Made by a program: the position numbers and the translations under genes. 30,439 bases of DNA from positions 5,633 to 36,071 of the forward strand of contig DNXU01000208.1 of assembly GCA_003505715.1 (NCBI GenBank), in the 5' to 3' direction. Under the pieces are notes generated by a model. It searched no databases. It was not told where the DNA came from and saw only the letters and a list, made by a program, of their open reading frames with translations. How positions within the stretch are numbered: the stretch's first letter is position 1; each line of letters begins with the position of its first letter. This document shows, piece by piece, positions 1-7,500 of the stretch. The stretch comes from Cyanobacteria bacterium UBA8803 (GTDB lineage: Bacteria > Cyanobacteriota > Cyanobacteriia > Cyanobacteriales > Coleofasciculaceae).

Positions 1-21
1 AACAAACAACAAACAACAAAC
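1..21. repeat. Heptanucleotide tandem repeat upstream of narB
   Basis: Three exact head-to-tail copies of AACAAAC fill bases 1-21 and may continue to the left of the window. Short tandem heptamers of this kind are common between genes in filamentous cyanobacteria. The array ends 22 bases before the narB start, so it lies in the narB leader or in the spacer from the preceding gene. Confidence 0.7.
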
Positions 22-42
22 TTCATAATTGGAGAAAAACCA

Positions 43-2256
43 TTGACAGGTAGCATCAAAACTGTTTGCCCATACTGTGGTGTCGGGTGTGGGCTAGAAG
101 TAAACCCTCCGGCTGAAGCTGGTAAAGCGACGCATCGAGATAGTGAAGGTACGCCCATCTGGAAAGTACGGGGCGATCGCGACCATCCTTCTAGTCAAGG
201 TATGGTCTGTGTCAAAGGTGCTACTGTGACTGAGTCCTTGGCTAAAGATCGTCTGAAATATCCGATGATGCGGGATTCCTTGGATGAACCTTTTCAGCAA
301 GTGAGTTGGGATGAGGCTCTAGAACGGGTGGTCAATCAGCTCCAAACGGTTCGCTTCACCCAAGGCTCGGAGGCAATTTGCATGTACGCTTCGGGTCAGT
401 TGCAGACGGAAGACTACTACGTCGCCCAGAAATTGCTCAAAGGATGTCTGGGTACGAATAACTTTGACACTAACTCCCGCCTCTGCATGTCCTCTGCCGT
501 ATCGGGGTACGTTCAGAGTTTAGGTTCCGATGGTCCGCCCTGCTGCTATGACGATTTAGAATTAACCGACTGTGCCTTTTTAATTGGCACGAATACGGCG
601 GAATGCCATCCCATTATTTTCAACCGCCTGCACAAGCACCACAAAAAGAACCGCAAGGTGAAAATGATTGTGGTTGATCCCCGCCGGACTCCTACTGCTG
701 AAGCTGCCGATCTGCATCTAGCAATTCAACCTGGTACGGATATTGACTTGCTCAACGGCATTGCTCACCTCTTGATGCGCTGGGGTAAGATTGACACCTG
801 GTTTATTGAAGATTGTACTAGGGACTTCCCTGCTTATGCCGAGGTAATTGAGGACTACCCGCCCGAAGTAGTGGCTCGCCACTGTGGTATCCGCCTTAAT
901 GACCTAGAGCAAGCTGCACGCTACTGGGCGGAATCAGATCGGGTGCTGTCTATGTGGTCGATGGGGGTGAACCAGTCAACGGAAGGGACGGCTAAAGTAC
1001 GCACGATTATTAACCTGCACCTGATGACTGGGAATATTGGCAAACCCGGAGCAGGGCCGTTCTCCCTTACTGGTCAACCTAATGCTATGGGAGGACGGGA
1101 AGTTGGGGGACTCTCTCACCTATTACCTGGCTATCGGTTCGTGAAGAATCCTCAAGATCGGGCTGAGATAGAGCAGTTTTGGGGACTCAAACCGGGGCAA
1201 ATTTCACCCCATCCCGGTCGCGATGCTTGGGAAATGATCCTGAGTTTAGAGCGGCAAGAGGTAGGTTTCTTGTGGATTGCTGCTACTAATCCAGCCGTGA
1301 GTTTGCCAGATCTAGAGCGCACCAAAGCCGCCTTGAGGAGTTCACCCTTTACTGTCTATCAAGATGCCTACTACCCCACCGAAACTGCTGCCTACGCCCA
1401 CGTTCTACTGCCAGCAGCTCAGTGGAGTGAAAAAACTGGTACGATGACTAACTCAGAACGAATGGTAACGCTGTGTTCGGGCTTTCGCTACGGACCAGGG
1501 GAAGCGCGAGCCGACTGGGAAATCTTCGCCGAGGTGGGTCGCCGTTTGGGGTTCACCGAACAGTTTAACTTTGCTGACTCGGCACAAGTACATGCCGAAT
1601 TCGTCCAACTCACCCGTGGCCAAGTCTGCGATATGACGGCCATTAGCCACGAGCGTTTGCGGCAAGAAGGCCCCCTACAGTGGCCTTGTCCGGAGGGAGA
1701 GAATGGGGGAGAGGAGACTACTTCCTCCACCTCATCAAAACGGCTTTATACAGATTGGCGCTTTCCGACGCCGGACGGACGGGCTAGATTTGGGGCTTAT
1801 TACTCGCGAGGGCTGGCGGAACCGCCCGATCCGGATTATCCCTTGGTCTTAACAACGGGGCGTCTTTACGGTCACTGGCACACCCAAACCCGCACCGGTC
1901 GCATCCCCAAGATCCAGCAGATGCATCCCCAACCGTTTATTGAGATTCATCCTCGCGATGCGCAAAAGCTGGGCATTCAAGAGGGGACTTGGGTGGAGGT
2001 GCGATCGCGTCGCGGTGCAGCTCGGTTCCCGGCTCGAGTTACAAAAGCGATCGCACCAGGTACGGTGTTTGTCCCGATGCATTGGGGGGCGCTGTGGGCA
2101 GATCATGCTGAAGCTAATGCCCTTACCCATCCAGAATCCTGTCCCGATTCCTTACAACCGGAATTGAAAGCTTGTGCGGTGCAGTTAAGACCTGTTGCCG
2201 CTCAATCGGACACGTCTGAGGCACCCTCCCAGTCTACAGTAGCAGGTGCTTGCTGA
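43..2256 (+). CDS. narB: Ferredoxin-nitrate reductase NarB
   Basis: Assimilatory nitrate reductase, which reduces nitrate to nitrite with electrons from reduced ferredoxin in the cytoplasm and carries a [4Fe-4S] cluster and a bis-MGD molybdenum cofactor. The 737-residue protein opens with the cluster motif CPYCGVGC (Cys9, Cys12, Cys16) and a fourth cysteine in MVCVKG (Cys56). Cys148 in NSRLCMSS is the expected molybdenum ligand. The C-terminal part (about 600-715) is a molydopterin dinucleotide-binding domain with [17 protein letters not shown]. Length matches cyanobacterial NarB. The start is TTG, supported by GGAG at 31-34 with eight bases of spacing and by the cluster motif lying at the family's usual distance from the N-terminus. 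In cyanobacteria narB often closes the nirA-nrtABCD-narB operon, so transport and nitrite reductase genes may lie to the left; this is not visible here. Confidence 0.97.
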   Translation: MTGSIKTVCPYCGVGCGLEVNPPAEAGKATHRDSEGTPIWKVRGDRDHPSSQGMVCVKGATVTESLAKDRLKYPMMRDSLDEPFQQVSWDEALERVVNQLQTVRFTQGSEAICMYASGQLQTEDYYVAQKLLKGCLGTNNFDTNSRLCMSSAVSGYVQSLGSDGPPCCYDDLELTDCAFLIGTNTAECHPIIFNRLHKHHKKNRKVKMIVVDPRRTPTAEAADLHLAIQPGTDIDLLNGIAHLLMRWGKIDTWFIEDCTRDFPAYAEVIEDYPPEVVARHCGIRLNDLEQAARYWAESDRVLSMWSMGVNQSTEGTAKVRTIINLHLMTGNIGKPGAGPFSLTGQPNAMGGREVGGLSHLLPGYRFVKNPQDRAEIEQFWGLKPGQISPHPGRDAWEMILSLERQEVGFLWIAATNPAVSLPDLERTKAALRSSPFTVYQDAYYPTETAAYAHVLLPAAQWSEKTGTMTNSERMVTLCSGFRYGPGEARADWEIFAEVGRRLGFTEQFNFADSAQVHAEFVQLTRGQVCDMTAISHERLRQEGPLQWPCPEGENGGEETTSSTSSKRLYTDWRFPTPDGRARFGAYYSRGLAEPPDPDYPLVLTTGRLYGHWHTQTRTGRIPKIQQMHPQPFIEIHPRDAQKLGIQEGTWVEVRSRRGAARFPARVTKAIAPGTVFVPMHWGALWADHAEANALTHPESCPDSLQPELKACAVQLRPVAAQSDTSEAPSQSTVAGAC

Positions 2257-2275
2257 TGCAGAGTTGAGTAATATC

Positions 2276-2405
2276 ATGTCCGGTTAAATACCTCTAAGAT
2301 CTTTAGGGGTGGCTTTATTGACCAATAGTGTGGGTCTCGCAGATATCCCCATTCAGTTAAAACCCGCCCTACGACAGGTTTTATTATAGTTAATCAACCG
2401 GACAT
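2276..2405. repeat. 130-bp element with terminal inverted repeats (MITE-like)
   Basis: The only spacer between narB and the convergent HEPN gene is bounded by ATGTCCGGTT at 2276-2285 and its exact reverse complement at 2396-2405. The flanks are similar (AATATC on the left, TATATC on the right), which could be a worn target duplication. Inside are two further hairpins: one at 2290-2308 centred on AGATC, and one pairing TAAAACC with GGTTTTA around 2358-2385. No reading frame is present. Either a miniature inverted-repeat element or an elaborate bidirectional terminator fits. Confidence 0.5.
2290..2318 (+). terminator. Possible narB transcription terminator hairpin
   Basis: CCTCTAAGATCTTTAGGGG (2290-2308) can fold as an eight-base-pair RNA stem, including two G-U pairs, with a three-base loop. 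It is followed by GTGGCTTTATT, which is T-rich but lacks a clean T-run. It lies 33 bases after the narB stop and inside the inverted-repeat element. Confidence 0.35.
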
Positions 2406-2434
2406 TATATCATTTAAATCAAGCAATTGCTGTT

Positions 2435-3478
2435 TCAGGAAATTACGTAAAGACTCAACCCTTTTTTCGCCTCAACGTTAAACTTTAAATGTACCTCTTT
2501 CTCCGTAGTTATCTCTACTTGTTCCTTCGCAATCTCATTATCTCTAATACTTTCAATTGTAGCTAATAGGCAGTAAGAGGAAGTTTCTTTAACTAGAAAA
2601 ATGGTTTCTCCAACAGACAAAGTTACTGCACTAATTTTAGCCCTTGCAACTTTATTTTTATCCAGCCATTGCCTAATCGTTCCTATCTCCCTAGCTTGCC
2701 CTATAACAGCATGTTTCAAAATTACCTGATAGGTTACTAACTCTACTAATGCTTGGCACAAATTCTCAACAAAGTCACCCATATCCAACAGCTCTTGAGT
2801 ACCGAGAATTTGATCTACAGATCCGTGGGCTGCTTCATTACGATAGGCAACCAGTTGATTAAGCTCTCCTTCTGCTGTGTTCTGATCTCCACGAATTTCC
2901 TCTATAAAGTTCTTAATATCTCTATGGTTTATGACCCATTTCCAGGCATTCTCAATTCCTGCCTCTGCAAATAATTTATCTAGCGTGTCTTTCCGCAAAT
3001 TCTGCTCGTGCAACAGAAATGCATCAGGTATTAGCTCGTATGGCTCGTTACCTGCTACTCCATATAACAAACCCCGAACCACCTTTTCTACAGAAAGGTT
3101 TTTAAACCGACTTTTGTTCAAGTCAAGCAGTAGGCGTCCAACACCCTCTCGATGAGTGTTCTTAATTTTATCAGGCAAGTCTGAATAATGTGAAACCACG
3201 TTGGGTATAAGTCCTAGCCAATCCGTAATTAAATCCTCAACAAATCGCTCATAGATAGCATACAACCTCGTTACTACAGCACAATGCTCGTACACTTGCC
3301 ATTCAGTTTCATTAGGAACTACCTGTATTAATTCCGTCAATTTTTCGTTATCATCCAATTTTTGCCTGATTAAACTATCTTTTCCAAATACGATATCTCT
3401 GATCTTATCGTTAGTTTGGAGAGTTTTACGAACAGTAGCAATATTCAGATTTACTGTCTCAATAATCCCATCAAACAT
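2435..3478 (-). CDS. HEPN-domain protein of the RiboL-PSP/MAE_28990 type
   Basis: A 347-residue, mostly helical protein. Residues 213-218 read RNEAAH, which matches the R-x4-6-H signature of HEPN ribonucleases. The surrounding text (QLVAYRNEAAHG) and the N-terminal helices with YERFVEDLI are typical of the large HEPN group found next to DUF262 genes. About 100 residues after the HEPN motif form a separate C-terminal part (260-347) that looks like a small beta-rich domain. The gene begins six bases after the stop of the DUF262 gene, so the two are almost certainly cotranscribed and coupled. By family knowledge HEPN proteins of this kind act as RNA-cleaving toxins or defence effectors. The RNase role is inference from the motif; the substrate is unknown. 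Confidence 0.75.
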   Translation of the reverse strand: MFDGIIETVNLNIATVRKTLQTNDKIRDIVFGKDSLIRQKLDDNEKLTELIQVVPNETEWQVYEHCAVVTRLYAIYERFVEDLITDWLGLIPNVVSHYSDLPDKIKNTHREGVGRLLLDLNKSRFKNLSVEKVVRGLLYGVAGNEPYELIPDAFLLHEQNLRKDTLDKLFAEAGIENAWKWVINHRDIKNFIEEIRGDQNTAEGELNQLVAYRNEAAHGSVDQILGTQELLDMGDFVENLCQALVELVTYQVILKHAVIGQAREIGTIRQWLDKNKVARAKISAVTLSVGETIFLVKETSSYCLLATIESIRDNEIAKEQVEITTEKEVHLKFNVEAKKGLSLYVIS

Positions 3479-3484
3479 TGCAAA

Positions 3485-4657
3485 TTACTTTTCCAGAACT
3501 TGCGAAAGCATTTCGTCAAATATCCTGATGCGCTGATGAATTTCAGCCTTCGTTTTTCCACCCCCTGTCAAAAGGCGCGATTCGTTTTTTTCAAAAAGCT
3601 TTTTTGTCTCTTCAATTACTTGATTTTTTTGAACAATCAATCTTTTTGATTCAGGCAAATGCCTACTAAAGCCAACCATAACAGCATCGTAATAAGCTTT
3701 ATAAGAATTCTCTTTCCAGATACCAGATTTCGGATCGAATGGTTTAAATAAATGATCTCGGTAAATTTCGTAAGCTAGATTTATAGTTTGTAAAAAAATA
3801 CTCTTCAAAAAATTTATATCCTCCTCAGAAAAACTTAAGCTTTTCATCATATAAAGGTCGAGGAAACCCTCCATACCTCTACGGAAGTGATCGACATTAC
3901 GTAGAGCGAAAAAACGAAGAACTAACTCGACATCTTCCATTTTTTTATAGAGATTATTTTTTAATAGTTCTGGGCTGTTATCATCTTTAGGAATTCCCCA
4001 AGCTTCAGCAAATATAGGATAACGTGCTAAATCCAGTAATAGCGAATTAAACTTGCCATGATACAAACAGTTCCTTACTTCTTGTTGGCTTAAATCTACT
4101 CCGCCCGTATTGAGGCGCTCGAAGGTCTTCTGCTTTAGAAAGAGAGCCTCTTCAGGATCGGAGGTAGATTCTCTGATAATAACTATAGATGATATAGAAC
4201 GACGATCCAGACCTGCCCGAATCTTAATGGGAAGTTGTTCGTATTTAAGTCCATTCAGTTCTGGCCAAAGTTCAAGGCCAGTCAGCGAAAATTGATTTTT
4301 ATAAAAATCTCTGATAGCAGTGATTCTCTGTTGACCATCCATAACTTCATAAGAGTTATACTCTGTTTCATAAAGAATAATAGGAGGAACAGGAATGTTG
4401 ATAAGAAATGACTCAATAAGCCGTGACTGCATCTCGGTACTCCAACGCGCTCTTCTTTGATAAAAGGGTCGCAGATCCATATAATCACGGTTTTTTAATG
4501 CTTCAACAAAGCTCGGTAGCTTTTCACGATTAATCTCGGTAAGGATTCTTTTCTCTCTTGATTCGTACTTTTCGTTAATATCAACCTCAGACATTTTAGT
4601 ACGAGATTTTGAGGGAGATTTCTTCCACATCATTTCTTCAACTGGTGCAAGTGGCAT
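3485..4657 (-). CDS. DUF262 (GmrSD-N/ParB-like) protein
   Basis: A 390-residue protein with the DUF262 signature: RPFYQRRARWS (63-73), then VMDGQQRITAI (105-115). DGQQR is the conserved ParB/sulfiredoxin-fold motif that uses or binds a nucleotide in GmrS-like restriction proteins. The C-terminal half is helical (GVDLSQQEVRNC, LVLRFFALRNV) as in stand-alone DUF262 proteins; the C-terminal HNH domain (DUF1524) of full GmrSD enzymes is absent. ATG at 4657 is supported by GGAGG (complement of 4667-4671) nine bases upstream; a second in-frame Met at residue 10 is less well placed. It is the first gene of a two-gene unit with the HEPN protein. A defence role is inferred from the family and the neighbourhood. 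Confidence 0.82.
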   Translation of the reverse strand: MPLAPVEEMMWKKSPSKSRTKMSEVDINEKYESREKRILTEINREKLPSFVEALKNRDYMDLRPFYQRRARWSTEMQSRLIESFLINIPVPPIILYETEYNSYEVMDGQQRITAIRDFYKNQFSLTGLELWPELNGLKYEQLPIKIRAGLDRRSISSIVIIRESTSDPEEALFLKQKTFERLNTGGVDLSQQEVRNCLYHGKFNSLLLDLARYPIFAEAWGIPKDDNSPELLKNNLYKKMEDVELVLRFFALRNVDHFRRGMEGFLDLYMMKSLSFSEEDINFLKSIFLQTINLAYEIYRDHLFKPFDPKSGIWKENSYKAYYDAVMVGFSRHLPESKRLIVQKNQVIEETKKLFEKNESRLLTGGGKTKAEIHQRIRIFDEMLSQVLEK

Positions 4658-4821
4658 TGTCTATATCCTCCATCAGCGTGCCTCTTGTGAATAATTGTAG
4701 CGTTCCCAGGCTTAGCATTAGAACTGAAATATAGGAATCTGTTGACCCAAGGGCATGAGGGTCAATAGGCTGATCGCTTTATGATGTGAAAAGGTCAATA
4801 GGGAGTATCGCTCAAGCCAGC
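4658..4821. other. Intergenic spacer, divergent promoter region
   Basis: No gene is seen. The spacer separates the minus-strand DUF262 gene from the plus-strand caspase gene and must contain the DUF262 promoter. A short motif occurs twice in the same orientation (GGTCAATAGG at 4759-4768 and 4793-4802), each followed within a few bases by a partial HIP1-like ATCGC. No convincing -35/-10 pair could be assigned. Confidence 0.4.
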
Positions 4822-4974
4822 GCTTCCTCTTTAATGCTGACGATCGATTCCAGGTTTGGGTGATTGTGTTCTCTCAGGCAGCCAGGTTTGATGCCGTGCA
4901 GGTTAAGTTATGGGAACTTTGGAGGTGGTGCTTTAACGCAGTGTAACGCACCCTACAAGATCAGCGATCGCTTA
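4822..4974 (+). repeat. Intergenic repeat, copy A
   Basis: This stretch starts GCTTCCTCTTTAATGCTGAC and ends with a hairpin-like part (TGCTTTA at 4929-4935, TAACGCA at 4944-4950) and CAGCGATCGC. It is a diverged direct copy of 7017-7130. Copy A holds about 40 extra bases (roughly 4876-4915) that copy B lacks. The hairpin segment resembles the widespread cyanobacterial intergenic repeat built on GTGCGTTA/TAACGCAC. Confidence 0.7.
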
Positions 4975-4996
4975 TTCAGCAAGCCCTAATTGGTAC

Positions 4997-6124
4997 ATGA
5001 GGGTTGGCGATTTACTAAGAAATGCGCTAATAGTGGAATTACAATACTTTCCAATTAAAGCAGTGAATCATAACCCAAGGGACTGGGAACCGGAGAAAAC
5101 CTGGATATTTGCGGTAGGAATTCTGGAGTGGGAACACGGAGAGACTTGGGCACCCTTCCCGGATGCAGTGGTGGGTCGTTTTGATGAAAAACTCGTAGAT
5201 TTTTTCTCCTCCCAAGGAGTTCCAGAGGAACAAATAGTTTACTTGCAAGATGGAGAGGCTACGCTAGAGCAGATTCAGAATAGCTTAATTGAATTGTTAT
5301 CGAATACTGATGAGGATGACCTGTTCATCTTATATTTTGCTGGTCATGGAGATTGGGATTCAGAATCGGGAGAGCATTACTTTATTAATTATGATGCTAA
5401 CTCCGATAATCGGGATAATTATTGGTCAATTGCTTCAATTTATGATGATATTGAAAGTAATTTTAATGGCTCTCAAGTGCTGTTATTAGCAGATTGTTGC
5501 TTTTCAGGAGGGTTAATTGATGAACTCAACCGGAGAGATACAGATATTGCTTATGCTTGCGTGACTTCAGCTTATTCGCACAATAGTTCAACGGGTGAGT
5601 GGACGTTTACTGAGTCATTGTATAAAGGTTTGTTGGGCGATCCAGTGGTTGATTTAGACGGCGACCATGTCGTAACATTGTATGATTTTTCTCGCTACGC
5701 CGAATTGGAAATGGCGTTTATTGAGGAACAGAAATCGATGTTTCTCACCATTAACGATTTTGATCAACAAATGCAGTTAGCGAGCGTGTCAGATGAGATT
5801 GCACCTATCGATGGCAAGCGGGTAGAAGTTGAGTATGAGGGAGAATGGTATAAAGCTAAAACTCTGGAAAGAGATAGCGATCAAATGTTAGTTCAATACA
5901 TTGGCTATGATGAGGAACCGGAATGGGTAGAAGATGAGCGAATTCGTCCCTACAAACCGGAAATGTTTGCCATTGGTGAGGCGGTAGAAGTGAAATATGA
6001 AGAAGAGTGGTATTCGGCAACTGTGAAAAAAGCTTGGTATGGTCTTCACCTGATCGGTTATGATGACTTTTCGGAAGAGTGGGACGAATGGGTGGGATGC
6101 GATCGCATTCGAGAACCCCAGTAA
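4997..6124 (+). CDS. Caspase-like (C14) peptidase with two C-terminal Tudor-like domains
   Basis: A 375-residue protein. The caspase-like domain begins with KTWIFAVG (34-41) and has both catalytic motifs: FAGHGD with His117 and DCCFSGG with Cys168, each after a hydrophobic beta strand. It is therefore predicted to be an active cysteine peptidase. Residues about 271-320 and 323-375 are two related Tudor-like units (GKRVEVEYEGEWYKAKTL and GEAVEVKYEEEWYSATVK, each ending near W-V-x-x-D/E-R-I-R). Such small beta barrels bind methylated residues, peptides or nucleic acid in other proteins; the ligand here is unknown. No signal peptide or membrane segment is seen. ATG at 4997 has no good ribosome-binding site and the conserved domain starts at about residue 34, so a later start such as the GTG near 5036 is possible. 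Confidence 0.85.
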   Translation: MRVGDLLRNALIVELQYFPIKAVNHNPRDWEPEKTWIFAVGILEWEHGETWAPFPDAVVGRFDEKLVDFFSSQGVPEEQIVYLQDGEATLEQIQNSLIELLSNTDEDDLFILYFAGHGDWDSESGEHYFINYDANSDNRDNYWSIASIYDDIESNFNGSQVLLLADCCFSGGLIDELNRRDTDIAYACVTSAYSHNSSTGEWTFTESLYKGLLGDPVVDLDGDHVVTLYDFSRYAELEMAFIEEQKSMFLTINDFDQQMQLASVSDEIAPIDGKRVEVEYEGEWYKAKTLERDSDQMLVQYIGYDEEPEWVEDERIRPYKPEMFAIGEAVEVKYEEEWYSATVKKAWYGLHLIGYDDFSEEWDEWVGCDRIREPQ

Positions 6125-6175
6125 GCTTGCTGTATGCGGTGTAGGTTCAGTTTTGGTTGGAGATAGGTAAGCAGT

Positions 6176-6328
6176 TTGATTGCCTCCAACACTCGCGATC
6201 GCCCCCTTCTCAAAACTGAATACTCTCGCGAATACGTTGAAAAACTAGAGGCAGAAACGATTCTCAAGCTCCACAAAGGTATTGTACAGCGTCATTTAAA
6301 GCAAGAGATGCTACTGTTGGAGCATTGA
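6176..6328 (+). CDS. Small hypothetical protein or gene remnant
   Basis: An open frame of 50 codons with a possible TTG start, preceded by AGG at 6165-6167. It ends in a run of charged and leucine residues (YVEKLEAETILKLHKGIVQR) that looks like real helical protein rather than noise. It is not recognised. It lies between the caspase gene and the PD-(D/E)XK gene, in the same direction, and could be the tail of a lost gene. Confidence 0.3.
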   Translation: MIASNTRDRPLLKTEYSREYVEKLEAETILKLHKGIVQRHLKQEMLLLEH

Positions 6329-6348
6329 TAAGCTGTTAAGCCTTTATA

Positions 6349-6981
6349 ATGACAAGCAATGAAAGAAATTTTTTAATTAACATGCCATACAGTAACTTTA
6401 CCTTGAGCAAAGTGAAAGCTGATTTCGGTATTGTCACTCAGGAAGATCGAGAGCTTTTTGCTGATGTTGCTCCAATTAAACCGAGCGAACTGCTGACATT
6501 GACGCTTAAAGACCAACTGCCCTTAGCGATGGCGATTAATACCGAAAAAGCTCGTTCCGAACTGGTAATTATGCCCATCTTGATGGAAGTTAGACGACGG
6601 GTTACTCATCAAATATCCGTCTTTTCTGGCAGTAGCTTTGAAGTCGATCCCGCTCGCGGCTTAGATGGACGTTGTGACTTTATCTTGAGTCGTGCCTCGG
6701 AACAGTATTATATTTCCAGCCCGATCGTTACTATTGTCGAGGCTAAAAATGAAAATATTCCCAGTGGTTTAGGACAGTGTATTGCGACAATGTTAGCTGC
6801 TCGTTTATTCAACCAACGAGAAGGCAATGCAATCGAAACTGTGTCTGGTGCGGTAACAACTGGTACGGATTGGAAATTTCTCAAATTAGTAGGCCAAACA
6901 GCGTGTATTGATGTGAGCGATTATTTTATTAAGGAAGTCGATAAAATATTGGGTATTTTAGTTTCCACACTTCAGATATAA
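6349..6981 (+). CDS. Hypothetical protein with PD-(D/E)XK nuclease-like motif
   Basis: A 210-residue protein of a cyanobacterial family that I know only as hypothetical. The central part has the hallmarks of the restriction-endonuclease fold: GRCDFIL with Asp110, then a hydrophobic strand IVTIVEAKNE with Glu131 and Lys133, then a helix starting LGQCIATM (142-149). ATG at 6349 gives the longest form but has no clear ribosome-binding site. The text from Met12 (MPYSNFTLSKVKADFG) looks like the true family N-terminus, so translation may begin at 6382. Whether it cuts DNA is not shown; many such cyanobacterial proteins have no assigned role. It lies with the caspase gene between repeat copies A and B. 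Confidence 0.7.
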   Translation: MTSNERNFLINMPYSNFTLSKVKADFGIVTQEDRELFADVAPIKPSELLTLTLKDQLPLAMAINTEKARSELVIMPILMEVRRRVTHQISVFSGSSFEVDPARGLDGRCDFILSRASEQYYISSPIVTIVEAKNENIPSGLGQCIATMLAARLFNQREGNAIETVSGAVTTGTDWKFLKLVGQTACIDVSDYFIKEVDKILGILVSTLQI

Positions 6982-7016
6982 ACAACTCAAGCGGCTGTTG
7001 GGATAATTGAAGCGAT

Positions 7017-7130
7017 AGCTTCCTCTTAATGCTGACGATCACATTCCAAGTTTGGGTGATTGTATTCTCTAAGTATGGAGGTAGTGCGTTAACGACGTGT
7101 AACGCAATCTACGAGAGCAGCGATCGCACT
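7017..7130 (+). repeat. Intergenic repeat, copy B
   Basis: Direct, diverged copy of 4822-4974. It shares GCTTCCTCTT, AATGCTGACGATC, TTTGGGTGATTGT and the terminal hairpin, which here is perfect (TGCGTTA at 7085-7091 with TAACGCA at 7100-7106), followed by CAGCGATCGC. It lacks about 40 internal bases present in copy A. Together the copies bracket the caspase and PD-(D/E)XK genes. Confidence 0.7.
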
Positions 7131-7374
7131 ATTGTTCAAACCACATCCGCAGCGATCGAATTGCCGCAATTTCATCATCTTTGGCCTGTTCTAGAAAAGT
7201 ATAAAGTCTGGCTTTCGGCACTTGGGGAAAGGTAGGGCTTAACTCAACCTCCACATAATCACCGTCCTGTAATTGATAAATTCGCCACACTTTGCCATTG
7301 AACCGCCAGAACTCCGGTACACCAATAGTTGCGTAGAATTGATTTTTATCAATATCAGTATTTGCCTTACTCAC
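7129..7374 (-). pseudogene. Uma2-family endonuclease, C-terminal fragment
   Basis: The last 81 codons of a Uma2 (DUF820) protein, a PD-(D/E)XK-fold family greatly expanded in cyanobacteria. The motif FYATIGVPEFWRFNG and the following QIYQL-like strand (RIYQLQDGDYVEVE), then SPTFP, are typical of the C-terminal half. The N-terminal half with the catalytic acidic residues is missing; full-length members have about 180-210 residues. Family-like sequence stops at about base 7360, where the 46-bp segment shared with 14121-14166 begins, so that is the probable breakpoint. The apparent ATG lies inside foreign sequence and is not a native start. Confidence 0.7.
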
Positions 7375-7406
7375 CTGAAGATATTTTGGCAGATTTGGGC
7401 TGTACG
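7361..7406 (+). repeat. 46-bp shared segment, copy 1
   Basis: Identical to 14121-14166 except for one base (7369 A, 14129 T). On the plus strand it can encode LPYSPEDILADLGC, matching the N-terminal reading frame at 14068. To the left it abuts the Uma2 fragment, and to the right both copies diverge at the same base. It is a scar of a shared gene family or a recombination patch. Confidence 0.75.
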
Positions 7407-7500
7407 CCTGAACGCACCGATCACGAAGATCTCCCCTACACGCAATGCGAACTAGTAATCAAAATGGAGTCGTGGAACCACAAGCGAGGAAAATTCAGGG

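Noticed and set aside
1453..2130. Several open frames antisense to narB
   Set aside because: narB is a complete, strongly conserved gene over the whole stretch and the antisense frames give no recognisable protein.
4997..6981. Caspase plus nuclease-like gene as a CBASS or type III CRISPR accessory module
   Set aside because: There is no nucleotide cyclase, CARF/SAVED domain or cas gene nearby.
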